NCBI GenBank assembly: GCA_003164895.1
Contig: PLUL01000015.1
Coordinates: 1-64,000 of the forward strand
DNA from: Bacteroidota bacterium
GTDB taxonomy: Bacteria > Bacteroidota > Bacteroidia > Palsa-948
Length of the DNA: 64,000 bases
Direction: 5' to 3'
Under the pieces are notes generated by a model. That model saw only the letters and a list, made by a program, of their open reading frames with translations, was not told where the DNA came from and made no database searches. Both the position numbers and the translations under genes were made by a program. Shown one piece after another: positions 26,201 to 34,469 of this stretch. The stretch's first letter is position 1, and each line of letters begins with the position of its first letter.

Positions 26201-26616
26201 TCCACTTCCATCACGCTTGGGTCGGCAGGTAAATCTTTAGGTAAATCTTTTTTCGCTTTGTCCACCGCATCTTTTACTTTTTGTTTTGCAACCGACACAT
26301 CTACGTTCGTATTAAATTCCACAATGACATTCGAAAAATCCTGAATAGAATTGCTGGTGAGTTTTTTTACTCCTGATATGGATTTAATTTGTTTTTCCAG
26401 TTGCTTAGTAACCAGATTTTCAATATCCTTTGGCGAGCTGCCCGGATAAACGGTGCTTACATAAATGGTAGGAATAATTATGTCAGGAAATTTTTCTTTG
26501 GGAATATTGACATAAGAAAATATTCCAGAAAGGGTGATGAAAATAGTAAGTACGAATATGGCTGTCTTATTATCAACACACCAGCTCGTCAGTTTGAACT
26601 CTTTAAATTTTTCCAT
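23218..26616 (-). CDS. RND (AcrB/HAE1-type) efflux pump
   Basis: 1132 residues, somewhat longer than the usual 1030-1050. N-terminal helix (NKTAIFVLTIFITLSGIFSY), first porter domain (YPGSSPKDIENLVTKQLE), membrane block with the proton-relay motif LGLGIVVDDAIVIIENTHR (two adjacent Asp of TM4), second porter domain, second block with GIVALAGIVVRNGILLVEF. Extra length lies in the central membrane loop (about residues 490-560) and near the C-terminus (MFTELNPHIYFGGDSV). It is a proton-driven inner-membrane pump that works with the fusion protein at 27078-28181 and a TolC. A GxxExxY gene separates it from that fusion protein gene. Confidence 0.95.
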   Translation of the reverse strand: MEKFKEFKLTSWCVDNKTAIFVLTIFITLSGIFSYVNIPKEKFPDIIIPTIYVSTVYPGSSPKDIENLVTKQLEKQIKSISGVKKLTSNSIQDFSNVIVEFNTNVDVSVAKQKVKDAVDKAKKDLPKDLPADPSVMEVEFSEMPILFVNIAGDYELSQLKKYADDVQDKIESLKEITRADMVGAPEREIQINVDMYKMQVAQLTMGDIERAVSSENLIVSGGAVTMDEMQRTLSVSGEFTDVENIKNVLVNSMSGAPVYLRDVADIKDSFKDQESFGQLNRKKVITLNVIKRGGENLIEASDKIRAIIDEMKTTSLPKDLVVTITGDQSTQTRTTLHDLINTIIIGFILVTVVLMFFMGATNALFVGLSVPLSMFIAFLILPGIGFTMNMIVLFAFLLGLGIVVDDAIVIIENTHRVFDNGKKDIVTAAKQAAGEVFLPVLSGTVTTLAPFFPLAFWGGTIGKFMHFMPVTMIITLSASLVVAYIINPVFAVTFMKPHPHIPEGEVQGMKSKWTKGAKITTVILGSIAILFYLTKNIGMGNFALLLLLLNLLYRFFIENWVKSFQTKTWPAFQSFYARFLNWALNRPYQILIGTIALLIVSIMITAMRNPKIVFFPKGDPNFVYVYATLPVGTKPATTDSVAKILENRIYKVIGENNPNVESVITNVAVGASESRDDRGTYSNKAKIGVAFVEYGLRKGISTRDYLEKIREEVKGIPGVEIAVDQEQSGPATEKPINIEVSGDKFEDLIATSQSLKRLLDSIHVPGVEELKSDLQLNKPEIKINLNRERANREGISTGQIGLEIRNAVYGKEVSRYKDANDDYPIMLRYEESQRNNIDELKNLKITYRDMNMGGAIRQVPLSAFADVDYTSTYGGIKRKNQKRVVTLSSNVFSGFNPNKVMASVQTAMKGFKTPDGVTAQLTGEKEEQKDAASFLGRSLMISIFIILMILVMQFNSFGKTLIILSEIILSIIGVLLGLAVFNMDLSIVMTGIGIVALAGIVVRNGILLVEFTDNLIARGTSVRDAVVEAGRIRMTPVLLTATATILGMIPLAIGFNIDFVTMFTELNPHIYFGGDSVAFWGPLSWTIIFGLGFATFITLILVPVMYLISERTKEKTRRIISNSRQKIAGTSN

Positions 26617-26627
26617 CGTCTTGACTA

Positions 26628-26665
26628 TGATTAAATTGATTTATTGATTTCGCTGATTAAGTTGG
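26628..26665. repeat. Degenerate short repeat at the 3' edge of the GxxExxY gene
   Basis: TGATT recurs at 26628, 26637, 26645 and 26654 (period 8-9). It is read as the last residues of the GxxExxY protein (NQLNQRNQ) and continues past its stop toward the RND start codon. Confidence 0.7.
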
Positions 26666-27054
26666 TTGAAATTGGTATTCGCAACTCTTTTATATTGTAA
26701 ACTTTTTGCTCCAAAGTTGATGAGCAGCCCGACTTCCAAGTTGTACGCTTCAAGATAATTGATTGCCTGAGCCAAATGAGCATCTTCAAGCTGAATAACT
26801 GCTTTCAGTTCAACCGCAACAACTTCTTCTACTAAAAAGTCTGCGCGTCTTTTTCCAATATTTTCACCTTTATAAAAAATTTCCATTTCGTGTTCGCGGC
26901 TAAAAGCTAAACCCTGCAAGTGCATTTCAATTGCCAAAGCCCTTTGATAAATCACCTCCTGAAAACCATTACCTAATTGCTTATGCACTTCCATTGCACA
27001 GCCAATAATTTTACCGGTGAGTTCTGAGTATTTATATTGTTCTTTTACAATCAT
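26641..27054 (-). CDS. GxxExxY protein
   Basis: 137 residues. The family motif is seen as GFQEVIY (Gly30, Glu33, Tyr36), and the PD-(D/E)xK-like core as RRADFLVEE ... VAVELKAV. These small proteins are common, often in several copies, in Bacteroidota and other environmental bacteria; a nuclease-related fold is predicted for the family but no function is proven. The gene splits a fusion-protein/RND pair that is normally contiguous, and short direct repeats bound it on both sides. The upstream repeat supplies the stop codon of the fusion-protein gene. This looks like a later insertion. Confidence 0.88.
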   Translation of the reverse strand: MIVKEQYKYSELTGKIIGCAMEVHKQLGNGFQEVIYQRALAIEMHLQGLAFSREHEMEIFYKGENIGKRRADFLVEEVVAVELKAVIQLEDAHLAQAINYLEAYNLEVGLLINFGAKSLQYKRVANTNFNQLNQRNQ

Positions 27055-27056
27055 AG

Positions 27057-27083
27057 CAAATCACATAATCACACAAATCATAG
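27057..27083. repeat. Degenerate short repeat at the 5' edge of the GxxExxY gene
   Basis: CAAATCACA-TAATCACA-CAAATCATAG: three imperfect units of 7-9 bases just upstream of the GxxExxY start. The TGA of the fusion-protein gene (27080-27078) lies inside it. Confidence 0.7.
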
Positions 27084-28181
27084 TCCGGATACTTTTATGT
27101 TCATTCCATCTGCTAAATCAAGATATGCTGCGGTTATCAGTTTATCGCCTTCTTTTAATCCTTCAATAACTTCTGTTTTTCCGCTATAAATTTTTCCTGT
27201 TTTCACTTTTACTTTTTTTGCTTTATTATTTTCAGCGATGAAAACAAATTCTCCGCTTCCGGTTTTTTGAATGATGCTGACCGGAACCACAAATGTTTTT
27301 GGATTTGAGTATTCAACAATTTTTAAAATTGCAATCATGTTTGGGTCATATTCTTTTATGCAATCAAGGTTTACTGATACGGTAAATGTTCTGGTCATTG
27401 GAGAAATTACTTTTGCCGCATACGAAATTTTTGTTCTCAGCGTATCTTGCAAGTCGGGAAGAATAATTTCCACTTCATTTCCCTTTTTAACTTTCGCAAG
27501 GTAGGATTCAGAAACCTCCGCTTTCACTTTCAAGCTGCACAGATTCACTACGCGAATAGCTGAAAGTCCCGGCATGGTTGCTTGTCCGAGTTTGATATCA
27601 ACCGCATCAATAATTCCGTTAATTGGTGATTTCATTTTCGACATTTCCATCTGTTGCTGAAGTGTAGCCAATCTTTTCTCTAAACTTTCTTTTTGATTTT
27701 TCACTTGCAGAAACTGCACTTCGGTTCCGATTTTTTGTTCCCAAAGATTTTTTTGCTTTTCAAACATTGTTTTAGAAAGTTCAAACGAATTCTGAATTTC
27801 AGCAACCTGCTCGGAAATTATTTTTGAATCCAGTTCGGCAAGCACTTGGTCTTTCTTCACTTCATCTCCCACTTTTACATTTATTTTAGAAACGGTTCCG
27901 CCCATTTCGGCATTCACAGCTACGTTTTCATCTGCATCCACTTTTCCCTGAACATCAATATAACTGTTAAATATTTTCGGGACAAGTGCAATGCACTCAA
28001 CCACTTTTGCGTTTTTGTCTTTGGTTGAATCTGTTTTTGATAAATCTTCTTCCAGTTTGAAAATTTTTTCATTCAAACCATCACGGTCCTTTTTTAATTT
28101 TTCTAACTGTGCTTTTTTGTCGGAAGAAGTACACGCTGCCATGAGAGTGAACGCCAACATGATCGAAAAAATCTTTTTCAT
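27078..28181 (-). CDS. RND efflux membrane fusion lipoprotein (AcrA/MFP)
   Basis: 367 residues. Lipobox LMAAC (about residue 17) marks a lipoprotein. A short heptad region (LEKLKKDRDGLNEKIFKLEEDL) precedes the lipoyl domain (GTVSKINVKVGDEVKKDQVLAELD), coiled-coil hairpin (about 115-185), second lipoyl half (MKSPINGIIDAVDIKLGQ), beta-barrel and membrane-proximal domain ending EVIEGLKEGDKLITAAYLDLADG. It is the periplasmic adaptor of the RND pump downstream. The gene sits 44 bases after the MFS pump gene. Confidence 0.93.
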   Translation of the reverse strand: MKKIFSIMLAFTLMAACTSSDKKAQLEKLKKDRDGLNEKIFKLEEDLSKTDSTKDKNAKVVECIALVPKIFNSYIDVQGKVDADENVAVNAEMGGTVSKINVKVGDEVKKDQVLAELDSKIISEQVAEIQNSFELSKTMFEKQKNLWEQKIGTEVQFLQVKNQKESLEKRLATLQQQMEMSKMKSPINGIIDAVDIKLGQATMPGLSAIRVVNLCSLKVKAEVSESYLAKVKKGNEVEIILPDLQDTLRTKISYAAKVISPMTRTFTVSVNLDCIKEYDPNMIAILKIVEYSNPKTFVVPVSIIQKTGSGEFVFIAENNKAKKVKVKTGKIYSGKTEVIEGLKEGDKLITAAYLDLADGMNIKVSGL

Positions 28182-28225
28182 AGATTATATTTATTAAGTT
28201 TTAATATTTCAAGATTCTATTTCTA

Positions 28226-29797
28226 CTAATCCGCTAAATGCATTTCCACTTTGTGTTCCACTCTTTCCATGTTCTTGCCTTTCAAACGAAAAAGCAAAAG
28301 CAAAGGAATACATAACACAAAAAATATTCCGACAATCAAAAAAACATCATTATAAGTTAATACCATCGCTTGTTTATATACTGCTCCTTGCATTGCAGCA
28401 ACTGATTTTGCCTGTGCGCTCAAAATGTTATCTCCTTTCGACATAAATAATCCGGTATAAGCGTTCATCCTTTCAAAAGTAGATTGACTAAAGGCAGAAA
28501 TATTATCACTCAAACGATTGTAATGAAACACAGCACGAGTGCTCAACAAAGTAGTCATCATTGCAATTCCGATAGAACCTGCAATCTGTCTGACCATATT
28601 TGAAAGTGCGGTTCCTTGCGGAATGTCGCGGTTATCAAGTGCATAAACGGTAATTGTTGTAAGCGGAATAAAAAGTAACCCCATTCCGATTCCACGAATA
28701 ATCAAAGGCCAGAAAAAAGCGTTTACGTTTGTGTTCAGATTCATTCCGGACAACATCCATACGAATAAAACAAAAAGTGAGAATCCGATTCCTGCAAGAA
28801 CTACCGGAGAAACTTTATTTCCTTTCATTATCATTCCGACAAAAGGCATCATCGCTCCTGCCGCCAAACTTCCGGGCATCATAAGCCAACCTGTTTGCTG
28901 TGCAGTGTATCCAAGCATGCTCTGGCAAAAAACCGGAATGATAAACACCGATGCATACAATCCGATTCCCTGAATGAACCCAAAAAATGTTCCCAGCGCA
29001 AAAGAATAATTTTTCAATAATCGTAAATTAATAATCGGATGTTCAACCGTTAGTTGGCGCCAAACGAAAATAATTCCTGCAAGGATGGAAGAAATCGCCA
29101 GAAGTGTAATGTAACGCGATTCAAACCAATCTTCCTCCACGCCTTTTTCCAAAACAATTTGCAAAGCACCAATCGTAATAATCAGCAAGGCGAGTGCCAG
29201 CCAATCCATGTTGCCGGTTTTCATTTTATGTTTTGATTCTTTAATATAAAGAACAGAAAGAATTGTTGCAAAAATTCCTACCGGAATGTTGACGAAAAAA
29301 ACCCAGTGCCAAGAAAGATGGTCGGTTAGATAACCTCCCAATGATGGACCGATGGAGGGACCAACAATTACCCCCATTCCGAAAATTGCATTCGCCATGC
29401 CGATATCTTCACGTGGAAATGTGTCAATTAAAATTGCCTGCGCTGTGGAAAGTAATCCGCCTCCGCCAATTCCCTGAATGATTCGAAAAACAATTAATTG
29501 CTCAACACTTGTGGATGTTCCGCAAAAAATTGATGCAACAGTGAAAAGAATAATAGAAGCGGTGAAATAAGTTTTTCGTCCAAGTTTCGCGCTCATCCAT
29601 CCCGATAAAGTTATCATCACCACGTTTGCTGCTGTATATCCCGTTACCACCCAGCTAATGTCACTCAATGATGCGCCCAAATTGCCCATCATTTGCGTAA
29701 GAGTAACATTCACAATGGAGGTATCAATCAGCTGCAAAAGCGATGCCGATACCACCGTAATGATAATAATCCATTTATCAAGAGTGATTTTTGCCAT
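28226..29797 (-). CDS. EmrB/QacA-type MFS drug exporter (DHA2, 14 TM)
   Basis: 523 residues with about 14 hydrophobic segments. Family signatures: LLQLIDTSIVNVTLTQMMG (motif D1), GWMSAKLGRKTYF (motif A), FRIIQGIGGGGLLSTAQAILID (motif B), and GVIVGPSIGPSLGGYLTDHLSWHWVFFVNIP (antiporter motif C region). Proton-driven exporter of hydrophobic toxic compounds in the inner membrane. It lies 6 bases after the EmrA-like gene, so EmrAB plus the TolC upstream make a complete tripartite pump. Confidence 0.95.
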   Translation of the reverse strand: MAKITLDKWIIIITVVSASLLQLIDTSIVNVTLTQMMGNLGASLSDISWVVTGYTAANVVMITLSGWMSAKLGRKTYFTASIILFTVASIFCGTSTSVEQLIVFRIIQGIGGGGLLSTAQAILIDTFPREDIGMANAIFGMGVIVGPSIGPSLGGYLTDHLSWHWVFFVNIPVGIFATILSVLYIKESKHKMKTGNMDWLALALLIITIGALQIVLEKGVEEDWFESRYITLLAISSILAGIIFVWRQLTVEHPIINLRLLKNYSFALGTFFGFIQGIGLYASVFIIPVFCQSMLGYTAQQTGWLMMPGSLAAGAMMPFVGMIMKGNKVSPVVLAGIGFSLFVLFVWMLSGMNLNTNVNAFFWPLIIRGIGMGLLFIPLTTITVYALDNRDIPQGTALSNMVRQIAGSIGIAMMTTLLSTRAVFHYNRLSDNISAFSQSTFERMNAYTGLFMSKGDNILSAQAKSVAAMQGAVYKQAMVLTYNDVFLIVGIFFVLCIPLLLLFRLKGKNMERVEHKVEMHLAD

Positions 29798-29803
29798 ACA
29801 ACT

Positions 29804-30850
29804 TTACTCGCTGAGAATTACTTTAACATACACGCTCATTCCCGGTTTTAAATCTTTTAATGCATCATTCTTTGAATCCAATTCTATTTTCACCGGAACT
29901 CGTTGAACCACTTTTACATAATTTCCAGTTGCATTATCCGGTGGAATGAGAGAAAATTTTGAACCGGTAGCAGAAGCGAATGAAGAAATTTTTCCGGTTA
30001 CAATTTTTCCGGGAAATGCATCCACTTCCACTTCCACTTTCATTCCTGGCTTCATTTTTTCAAATTGTGTTTCTTTGAAGTTTGCAATTGCCCAAATTTT
30101 TTCTGTGGATAAAATAGAACTCATTGGCTGTCCTGCTTGTATCAACTGACCAACCACCGCATTTTTCTTGGAAACAACTCCATCAAACGGAGCTGTTACA
30201 ATAGAATATGTCAACTGAAGTTTTGAAAAATCCAAATCACTTTGCCGCTGTTTCACCACGCTTTCCGCCACTTTGATTTGGTCATTGGCAGCTCCTGTCA
30301 TTGAATTACATTCTTGTTGCTGTTGCTGCGCTGCTTGAACTTGTTGCTCCAAAGTTTCTTTTTCGGTTTGTGCTCTTTCAAGTTGCAACTGAGTAGTGGC
30401 GCCTTCGAGCGATAATTTTTTAAAGCGCTCAAAATCTTTTGTAGCTTTTGCAAGTCGTATTTTCAGTTCATCAATTTTAAAAACTGTAGTGCAACCACTT
30501 TCCTGAGTTGTATGTGCATTTGCTTTAACAACATCAAGCGATGCTTTCGCGTTTTCAAGAGCAGCTTCCGATTGTTCTACTTTAATTTTCAAATCGCGAT
30601 CGTCAAGAATCACAAGCGTATCTCCTTTTTTCACATGCTGATTGTCTTCAAAAAAAACTTTTGAAATATATCCCGATACACGCGCAGTTACCGAGCTGAT
30701 GTCGGTTTCTAACTGTGCATCATCGGTTGTTTCATAACGTAACGCCTCACGGTATTTAATAAATCCGATTACCAATCCGACCAAAATAATCACGACGAGA
30801 ATTATTCTGCTGAATAATTTTTTATTGCTCTTTTTTTCTGTTTGTTCCAT
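29804..30850 (-). CDS. EmrA-type membrane fusion protein
   Basis: 348 residues. One N-terminal membrane helix (IILVVIILVGLVIGFIKY) anchors it, as in EmrA. Then lipoyl half TARVSGYISKVFFEDNQHVKKGDTLVILD, coiled-coil hairpin (about 75-190, with the Gln-rich QQVQAAQQQQQE), second half IVTAPFDGVVSKKNAVVGQLIQAGQ, and a beta-barrel domain ending LKPGMSVYVKVIL. Periplasmic adaptor between EmrB and TolC. Its gene follows the first TolC gene by 28 bases containing a TAAACT repeat. Confidence 0.93.
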   Translation of the reverse strand: MEQTEKKSNKKLFSRIILVVIILVGLVIGFIKYREALRYETTDDAQLETDISSVTARVSGYISKVFFEDNQHVKKGDTLVILDDRDLKIKVEQSEAALENAKASLDVVKANAHTTQESGCTTVFKIDELKIRLAKATKDFERFKKLSLEGATTQLQLERAQTEKETLEQQVQAAQQQQQECNSMTGAANDQIKVAESVVKQRQSDLDFSKLQLTYSIVTAPFDGVVSKKNAVVGQLIQAGQPMSSILSTEKIWAIANFKETQFEKMKPGMKVEVEVDAFPGKIVTGKISSFASATGSKFSLIPPDNATGNYVKVVQRVPVKIELDSKNDALKDLKPGMSVYVKVILSE

Positions 30851-30860
30851 ACAATTACAT

Positions 30861-30880
30861 TAAACTTTAAACTCTAAACT
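30861..30880. repeat. TAAACT(T/C) tandem repeat at the TolC stop codon
   Basis: Three near-identical 7-base units (TAAACTT, TAAACTC, TAAACT). The TAG stop of the TolC gene (30881-30879) overlaps the last unit. Confidence 0.65.
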
Positions 30881-32291
30881 ATTTTATGTTTCCATTCGCC
30901 ACATCGTAATCTACTTTTGATATGAGCGCATCATACAGCGCATTATAATAATTGGTCTGAGCTTCAAGCAAAGAAGTTTCCGAAGTTGTTACATCTAAAC
31001 TTGAACCAACTCCCTGCTGGAATTTTGCTTTGGTTACACGCGTAACTTCGCCTGCCAGGTCAATATTTTTTTTCTGCAATTCCAAAGCTGACAAACTATT
31101 CTTCAAATTCAATTCGGCTGTTTTTATTTGCAGGTCCACCGTAAGCTGCATATTTGAAAGATTGTTTTCAGTTACTTTTAAATTCAATTTTGATTCTTGA
31201 ATTTTGTGCTGCTGTTTTAATCCGTCAAAAATCGGAACGTTCAATGTAAGTCCAAACATAGCGTAGCCGTACCAAAGATTGTTTGAAGTGAGGTAATCAA
31301 ATTTGGTGCTTTGAGAAAATTCTCCAATGTTTCCGAATGCCGCCAACGTGGGCAAATAGGTGAATCTGTTATTTTTCAAATCAAGCAGTTGAAGTTTTTT
31401 TTGTGTTTCAAGAAGCGATACTTCAATCCGGTTAGAGTAATTTGGTTTTTGGTTTGAAGCAATACTTTTTGTTTCTACATTCAGGTTGCTTATTTTTTCT
31501 GTCAGTGTCATTTCACTATCCAAAGGCATTGACATCTGATAATTCAACAAGGCACGACTCAACAATAAAATGTTGCTGAATTTTTCCGTCTCGGTAACGA
31601 CATTATTGTAGCTCACTTCTATTCTCTTTACATCAATATTTTCTACCATTCCGTTTTCAAACATCACTTTGGTTTGTTTGAGCAAACTATCAATCTGAGC
31701 AATGTTTTTTTTAAACAGAATAATTCTTTCCTCATTAATCAGTACCGAATAATATGCTTTGGTAACCGCTTCTATCACCTGAATTTTTGTTTGCTCCGTT
31801 TGTTTTGAAGCAAGGTCCTGATATGTTTTTGCCGCTTGTAAGCCGATAAAATACGAGCTGCTGAAAATTAATTGGCTGATGGATAATCCTGCATCACCTG
31901 TGTTGCCTAATTGAAAAAAGTTTTGCATGGCAATAACTTTTTCATCCGGCAATTTATATCCGGGCGGAAAAAAAAGAGCGATTGATGGATTGGTCGGGTC
32001 AAAAAACATTCTTCTCAAAGGGTCATTTGTGCTAAGTTGAACATTGCCGTTTATTTGCGGCAATCCTGCTGCAACTACTTCACCCACTTTCGCTTTTGCA
32101 AGAGCTTCGCCGAGGGTTGCATTCTTCATGGAGTATTGATTTTGCAAAGCATAATCAATGCATTGCTTGAGGGAAAAGGGTTTTTTTCCTGTGGCACTTG
32201 ATGTTTGAGCAAAATTTTTATTGAACAGCAGTGAAAATATCAGGGCTGTCAAAACTTTTAATCTGTAACTTGTAACTTGTAACTTTTTCAT
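30879..32291 (-). CDS. TolC-family outer-membrane efflux channel (MFS/RND unit)
   Basis: 470 residues. Signal region MKKLQVTSYRLKVLTALIFS ends at about NKNFAQ; its first codons are a TGTAACT repeat. OEP repeats: SLKQCIDYALQNQYSMKNATLG with AGLPQINGNVQLS, and later WYGYAMFGLTLNVPIFDGLKQQHKIQESK followed by a helical pair ending FQQGVGSSLDVTTSETSLLEAQTNYYNAL, which is a strong TolC signature. Second TolC of the run, diverged from the one at 21823-23100. It starts 2 bases after the TetR stop codon. Confidence 0.94.
   Translation of the reverse strand: MKKLQVTSYRLKVLTALIFSLLFNKNFAQTSSATGKKPFSLKQCIDYALQNQYSMKNATLGEALAKAKVGEVVAAGLPQINGNVQLSTNDPLRRMFFDPTNPSIALFFPPGYKLPDEKVIAMQNFFQLGNTGDAGLSISQLIFSSSYFIGLQAAKTYQDLASKQTEQTKIQVIEAVTKAYYSVLINEERIILFKKNIAQIDSLLKQTKVMFENGMVENIDVKRIEVSYNNVVTETEKFSNILLLSRALLNYQMSMPLDSEMTLTEKISNLNVETKSIASNQKPNYSNRIEVSLLETQKKLQLLDLKNNRFTYLPTLAAFGNIGEFSQSTKFDYLTSNNLWYGYAMFGLTLNVPIFDGLKQQHKIQESKLNLKVTENNLSNMQLTVDLQIKTAELNLKNSLSALELQKKNIDLAGEVTRVTKAKFQQGVGSSLDVTTSETSLLEAQTNYYNALYDALISKVDYDVANGNIK
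32264..32284. repeat. TGTAACT tandem repeat in a TolC signal region
   Basis: Three exact tandem copies of TGTAACT, read in the TolC gene as residues 3-10 (KLQVTSYR). Confidence 0.8.
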
Positions 32292-32293
32292 AT

Positions 32294-32908
32294 TTATTCT
32301 TCGTCAATAATTTGTTTGTGTTTATTAATGAGCTTGTGTCCTTTCAATGTGCAAATTCCATATAGAAAATGTTCGAATAAAGTAATTTGAACCTGCGCAA
32401 TATTAAATTTATCAATAGGGAAAACGGAATGATTCATCGCCATATCAATTTCTTCCAGACGAAGTTTTGCAAGAACAATAATATTTATGTCGGAACGGTA
32501 AAGTCCCTGCGTGATTCCTTTCTCCAGATTTTTCTGAATCATTTCCGTCACATGTTTTTCTCTGAAATCTCGTAGTTGCTGCCATGCCTGCGGATAATAT
32601 TTTTGCAATTCGAAAAACAACTTTGGATTCATTTGCTGAATCATATTTCTCAGATGTTTCATCACACAAAAAATTTCGTCAATGGCATTATGAGATAATT
32701 TACATTCATGCTCAAAAACATTTGCATTGCGGTTGACAAATGATTTGGCAAAATCACTCAACAGTTCATCCTTATCTTTAAAAAAATGGTAAATAGTTTT
32801 TTTCGACATGCCGAGATGTGTGGCAATATCATCCATCGTTACGCTTTTCACTCCATAGCGGAAAAAAAGTTCTTCGGCAGATTTAAGTATGTGTCCTTTC
32901 GTAGGCAT
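32294..32908 (-). CDS. TetR/AcrR-family transcriptional regulator
   Basis: 204 residues from the ATG at 32908 (a TTG four codons upstream would run into the -7 box). N-terminal helix-turn-helix: ILKSAEELFFRYGVKSVTMDDIATHLGMSKKTIYHFFKDKDELL, the TetR pattern. The C-terminal ligand domain is of the type seen next to Bacteroidota efflux genes (FELQKYYPQAWQQLRDFREKHV). It heads the efflux run with 2 bases to the TolC gene, so it most likely represses its own operon and is released by a pump substrate. Candidate operator half-sites lie just upstream. Confidence 0.94.
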   Translation of the reverse strand: MPTKGHILKSAEELFFRYGVKSVTMDDIATHLGMSKKTIYHFFKDKDELLSDFAKSFVNRNANVFEHECKLSHNAIDEIFCVMKHLRNMIQQMNPKLFFELQKYYPQAWQQLRDFREKHVTEMIQKNLEKGITQGLYRSDINIIVLAKLRLEEIDMAMNHSVFPIDKFNIAQVQITLFEHFLYGICTLKGHKLINKHKQIIDEE

Positions 32909-32917
32909 AAAAGTTGG

Positions 32918-32962
32918 CAAAACTAAGGAAACTTTTTACATTCCCGAAGTTTCCATAAACTT
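32918..32962 (-). promoter_or_regulatory. Candidate promoter and TetR operator of the efflux operon
   Basis: The minus-strand -7 box TAGTTTTG (32925-32918) fits TAnnTTTG. Upstream, at the -33 position, lies a perfect 16-base palindrome AAGTTTCCATAAACTT (32947-32962), and a third half-site AAACTT is at 32929-32934. Position and symmetry suit binding of the TetR dimer so as to block the promoter. No good TTTG -33 box is seen. Confidence 0.45.
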
Positions 32963-32992
32963 TTTTCTTCCTTTTAATCAATGAGATAACGA

Positions 32993-33022
32993 TTTGGCAT
33001 ATCTTTCAAAAGATTATTTTTG
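32993..33022 (+). promoter_or_regulatory. Bacteroidota-type promoter of asnS
   Basis: TTTG (32993-32996), 18 bases, TATTTTTG (33015-33022): full match to the consensus. The asnS ATG at 33045 is 22 bases downstream. Confidence 0.65.
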
Positions 33023-33044
33023 TCAAGGTTATACCTTATTATAT

Positions 33045-34430
33045 ATGAAGCATACAAAAATTGCAGAACTGCTCAAATCAACGGATTTTGACAAGGAAGT
33101 TACTGTTAATGGATGGGTTCGTTCAAGGCGCGGTGGAAAAAGTGTGGCGTTTATCGCGGTGAATGACGGAAGCACCATTCATACTATTCAAGTTGTGACA
33201 GAGATTGCAAAATTCAGTGAAGAAACTTTGAAAGGAGTTACAACCGGTGCCTGCATTTCAGCAACAGGAAAATTAGTAAAATCGCAGGGACAAGGGCAAT
33301 CGGTAGAAATTCAGGCGGAAAAAATTTCTGTGCTTGGTGCGGCAGATGTAGAAACGTATCCCTTGCAAAAAAAAGGACACACGTTAGAATTCCTGCGCGA
33401 CATAGCACATCTTCGTCCGCGCACGAATACTTTCGGAGCCATTCTCAGATTGCGCCACCATATTTCTTTCGCCATTCATACATTTTTCAACGACCGAGGA
33501 TTTTTTTATCTGCATACTCCCATCATCACCGGTTCTGATGCAGAAGGAGCAGGAGAAATGTTTCATGTAACAAATCTGGATTTGGAAAAATTGCCAAAGA
33601 CATCGGATGGAAAAATAGATTTTGAAAAAGATTTTTTTGGCAAACAAACAAATTTGACTGTGTCTGGACAACTGGAAGGAGAATTGGGCGCAATGGGCGT
33701 TGGTTTGGTTTATACGTTCGGACCAACTTTCAGAGCAGAAAATTCAAACACTCCGCGCCACCTCGCAGAGTTCTGGATGATAGAACCTGAAATGGCTTTT
33801 CATGAGATCAACGATAACATGGATGTGGCGGAAAGTATGTTGAAGTCTGTTATCAGTTATGTGCTTGAAATTTGTAAAGACGATTTGGCTTTCCTCTGCG
33901 AACATTACGATAAAGAATTGCTGAACCGCTTGAACATGGTAGCGAATGCAACTTTCAAGCGCATCACTTACACAGAAGCGATTGACATCCTTGAAAAATC
34001 CGGAAAGAAATTTGAATTTCTGGTGAAATGGGGAATTGATATGCAGCGCGAACACGAAAACTTTTTGGTGGAACACTTTAATGTGCCTGTCATCGTTACC
34101 AATTATCCGAAGGACATCAAAGCGTTTTACATGAAACAGAATGATGACGGAAAAACAGTTCGCGGAATGGATGTGTTGTTTCCTTATGTAGGAGAAATAA
34201 TTGGCGGCTCTCAGCGTGAAGATAATTATGACAAGTTATTGACGAGAATGAAAGAGATGAACATTCCTGAAAAAGAAATGTGGTGGTATTTGGAAACACG
34301 GAAATTCGGAACCTGTCCGCACAGCGGATTTGGTTTGGGATTGGAACGCCTGGTGCTTTTCATTACCGGAATGACCAACGTGCGCGATGTGATTCCGTTT
34401 CCGAGAACACCGAAGAATGCGGAGTTTTAA
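33045..34430 (+). CDS. asnS: Asparaginyl-tRNA synthetase
   Basis: 461 residues from the ATG at 33045; the longer frame upstream would overlap the promoter. N-terminal OB-fold anticodon domain ([25 protein letters not shown]). Class II core: [17 protein letters not shown], motif 2 [21 protein letters not shown], and motif 3 [15 protein letters not shown]. Charges tRNA-Asn with asparagine in the cytosol, so the Asn-tRNA is made directly and not only through Gln/Asn amidation. Divergent from the TetR-efflux operon. rpoN follows on the same strand after 74 bases. Confidence 0.96.
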   Translation: MKHTKIAELLKSTDFDKEVTVNGWVRSRRGGKSVAFIAVNDGSTIHTIQVVTEIAKFSEETLKGVTTGACISATGKLVKSQGQGQSVEIQAEKISVLGAADVETYPLQKKGHTLEFLRDIAHLRPRTNTFGAILRLRHHISFAIHTFFNDRGFFYLHTPIITGSDAEGAGEMFHVTNLDLEKLPKTSDGKIDFEKDFFGKQTNLTVSGQLEGELGAMGVGLVYTFGPTFRAENSNTPRHLAEFWMIEPEMAFHEINDNMDVAESMLKSVISYVLEICKDDLAFLCEHYDKELLNRLNMVANATFKRITYTEAIDILEKSGKKFEFLVKWGIDMQREHENFLVEHFNVPVIVTNYPKDIKAFYMKQNDDGKTVRGMDVLFPYVGEIIGGSQREDNYDKLLTRMKEMNIPEKEMWWYLETRKFGTCPHSGFGLGLERLVLFITGMTNVRDVIPFPRTPKNAEF

Positions 34431-34469
34431 AAAGATTTAGGAATAATTAACAAAAAGAATAAAGTGCAG

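Noticed and set aside
33384-33671. 95-codon minus-strand frame inside asnS
   Set aside because: Inside a conserved tRNA synthetase gene; no start signal or homology.
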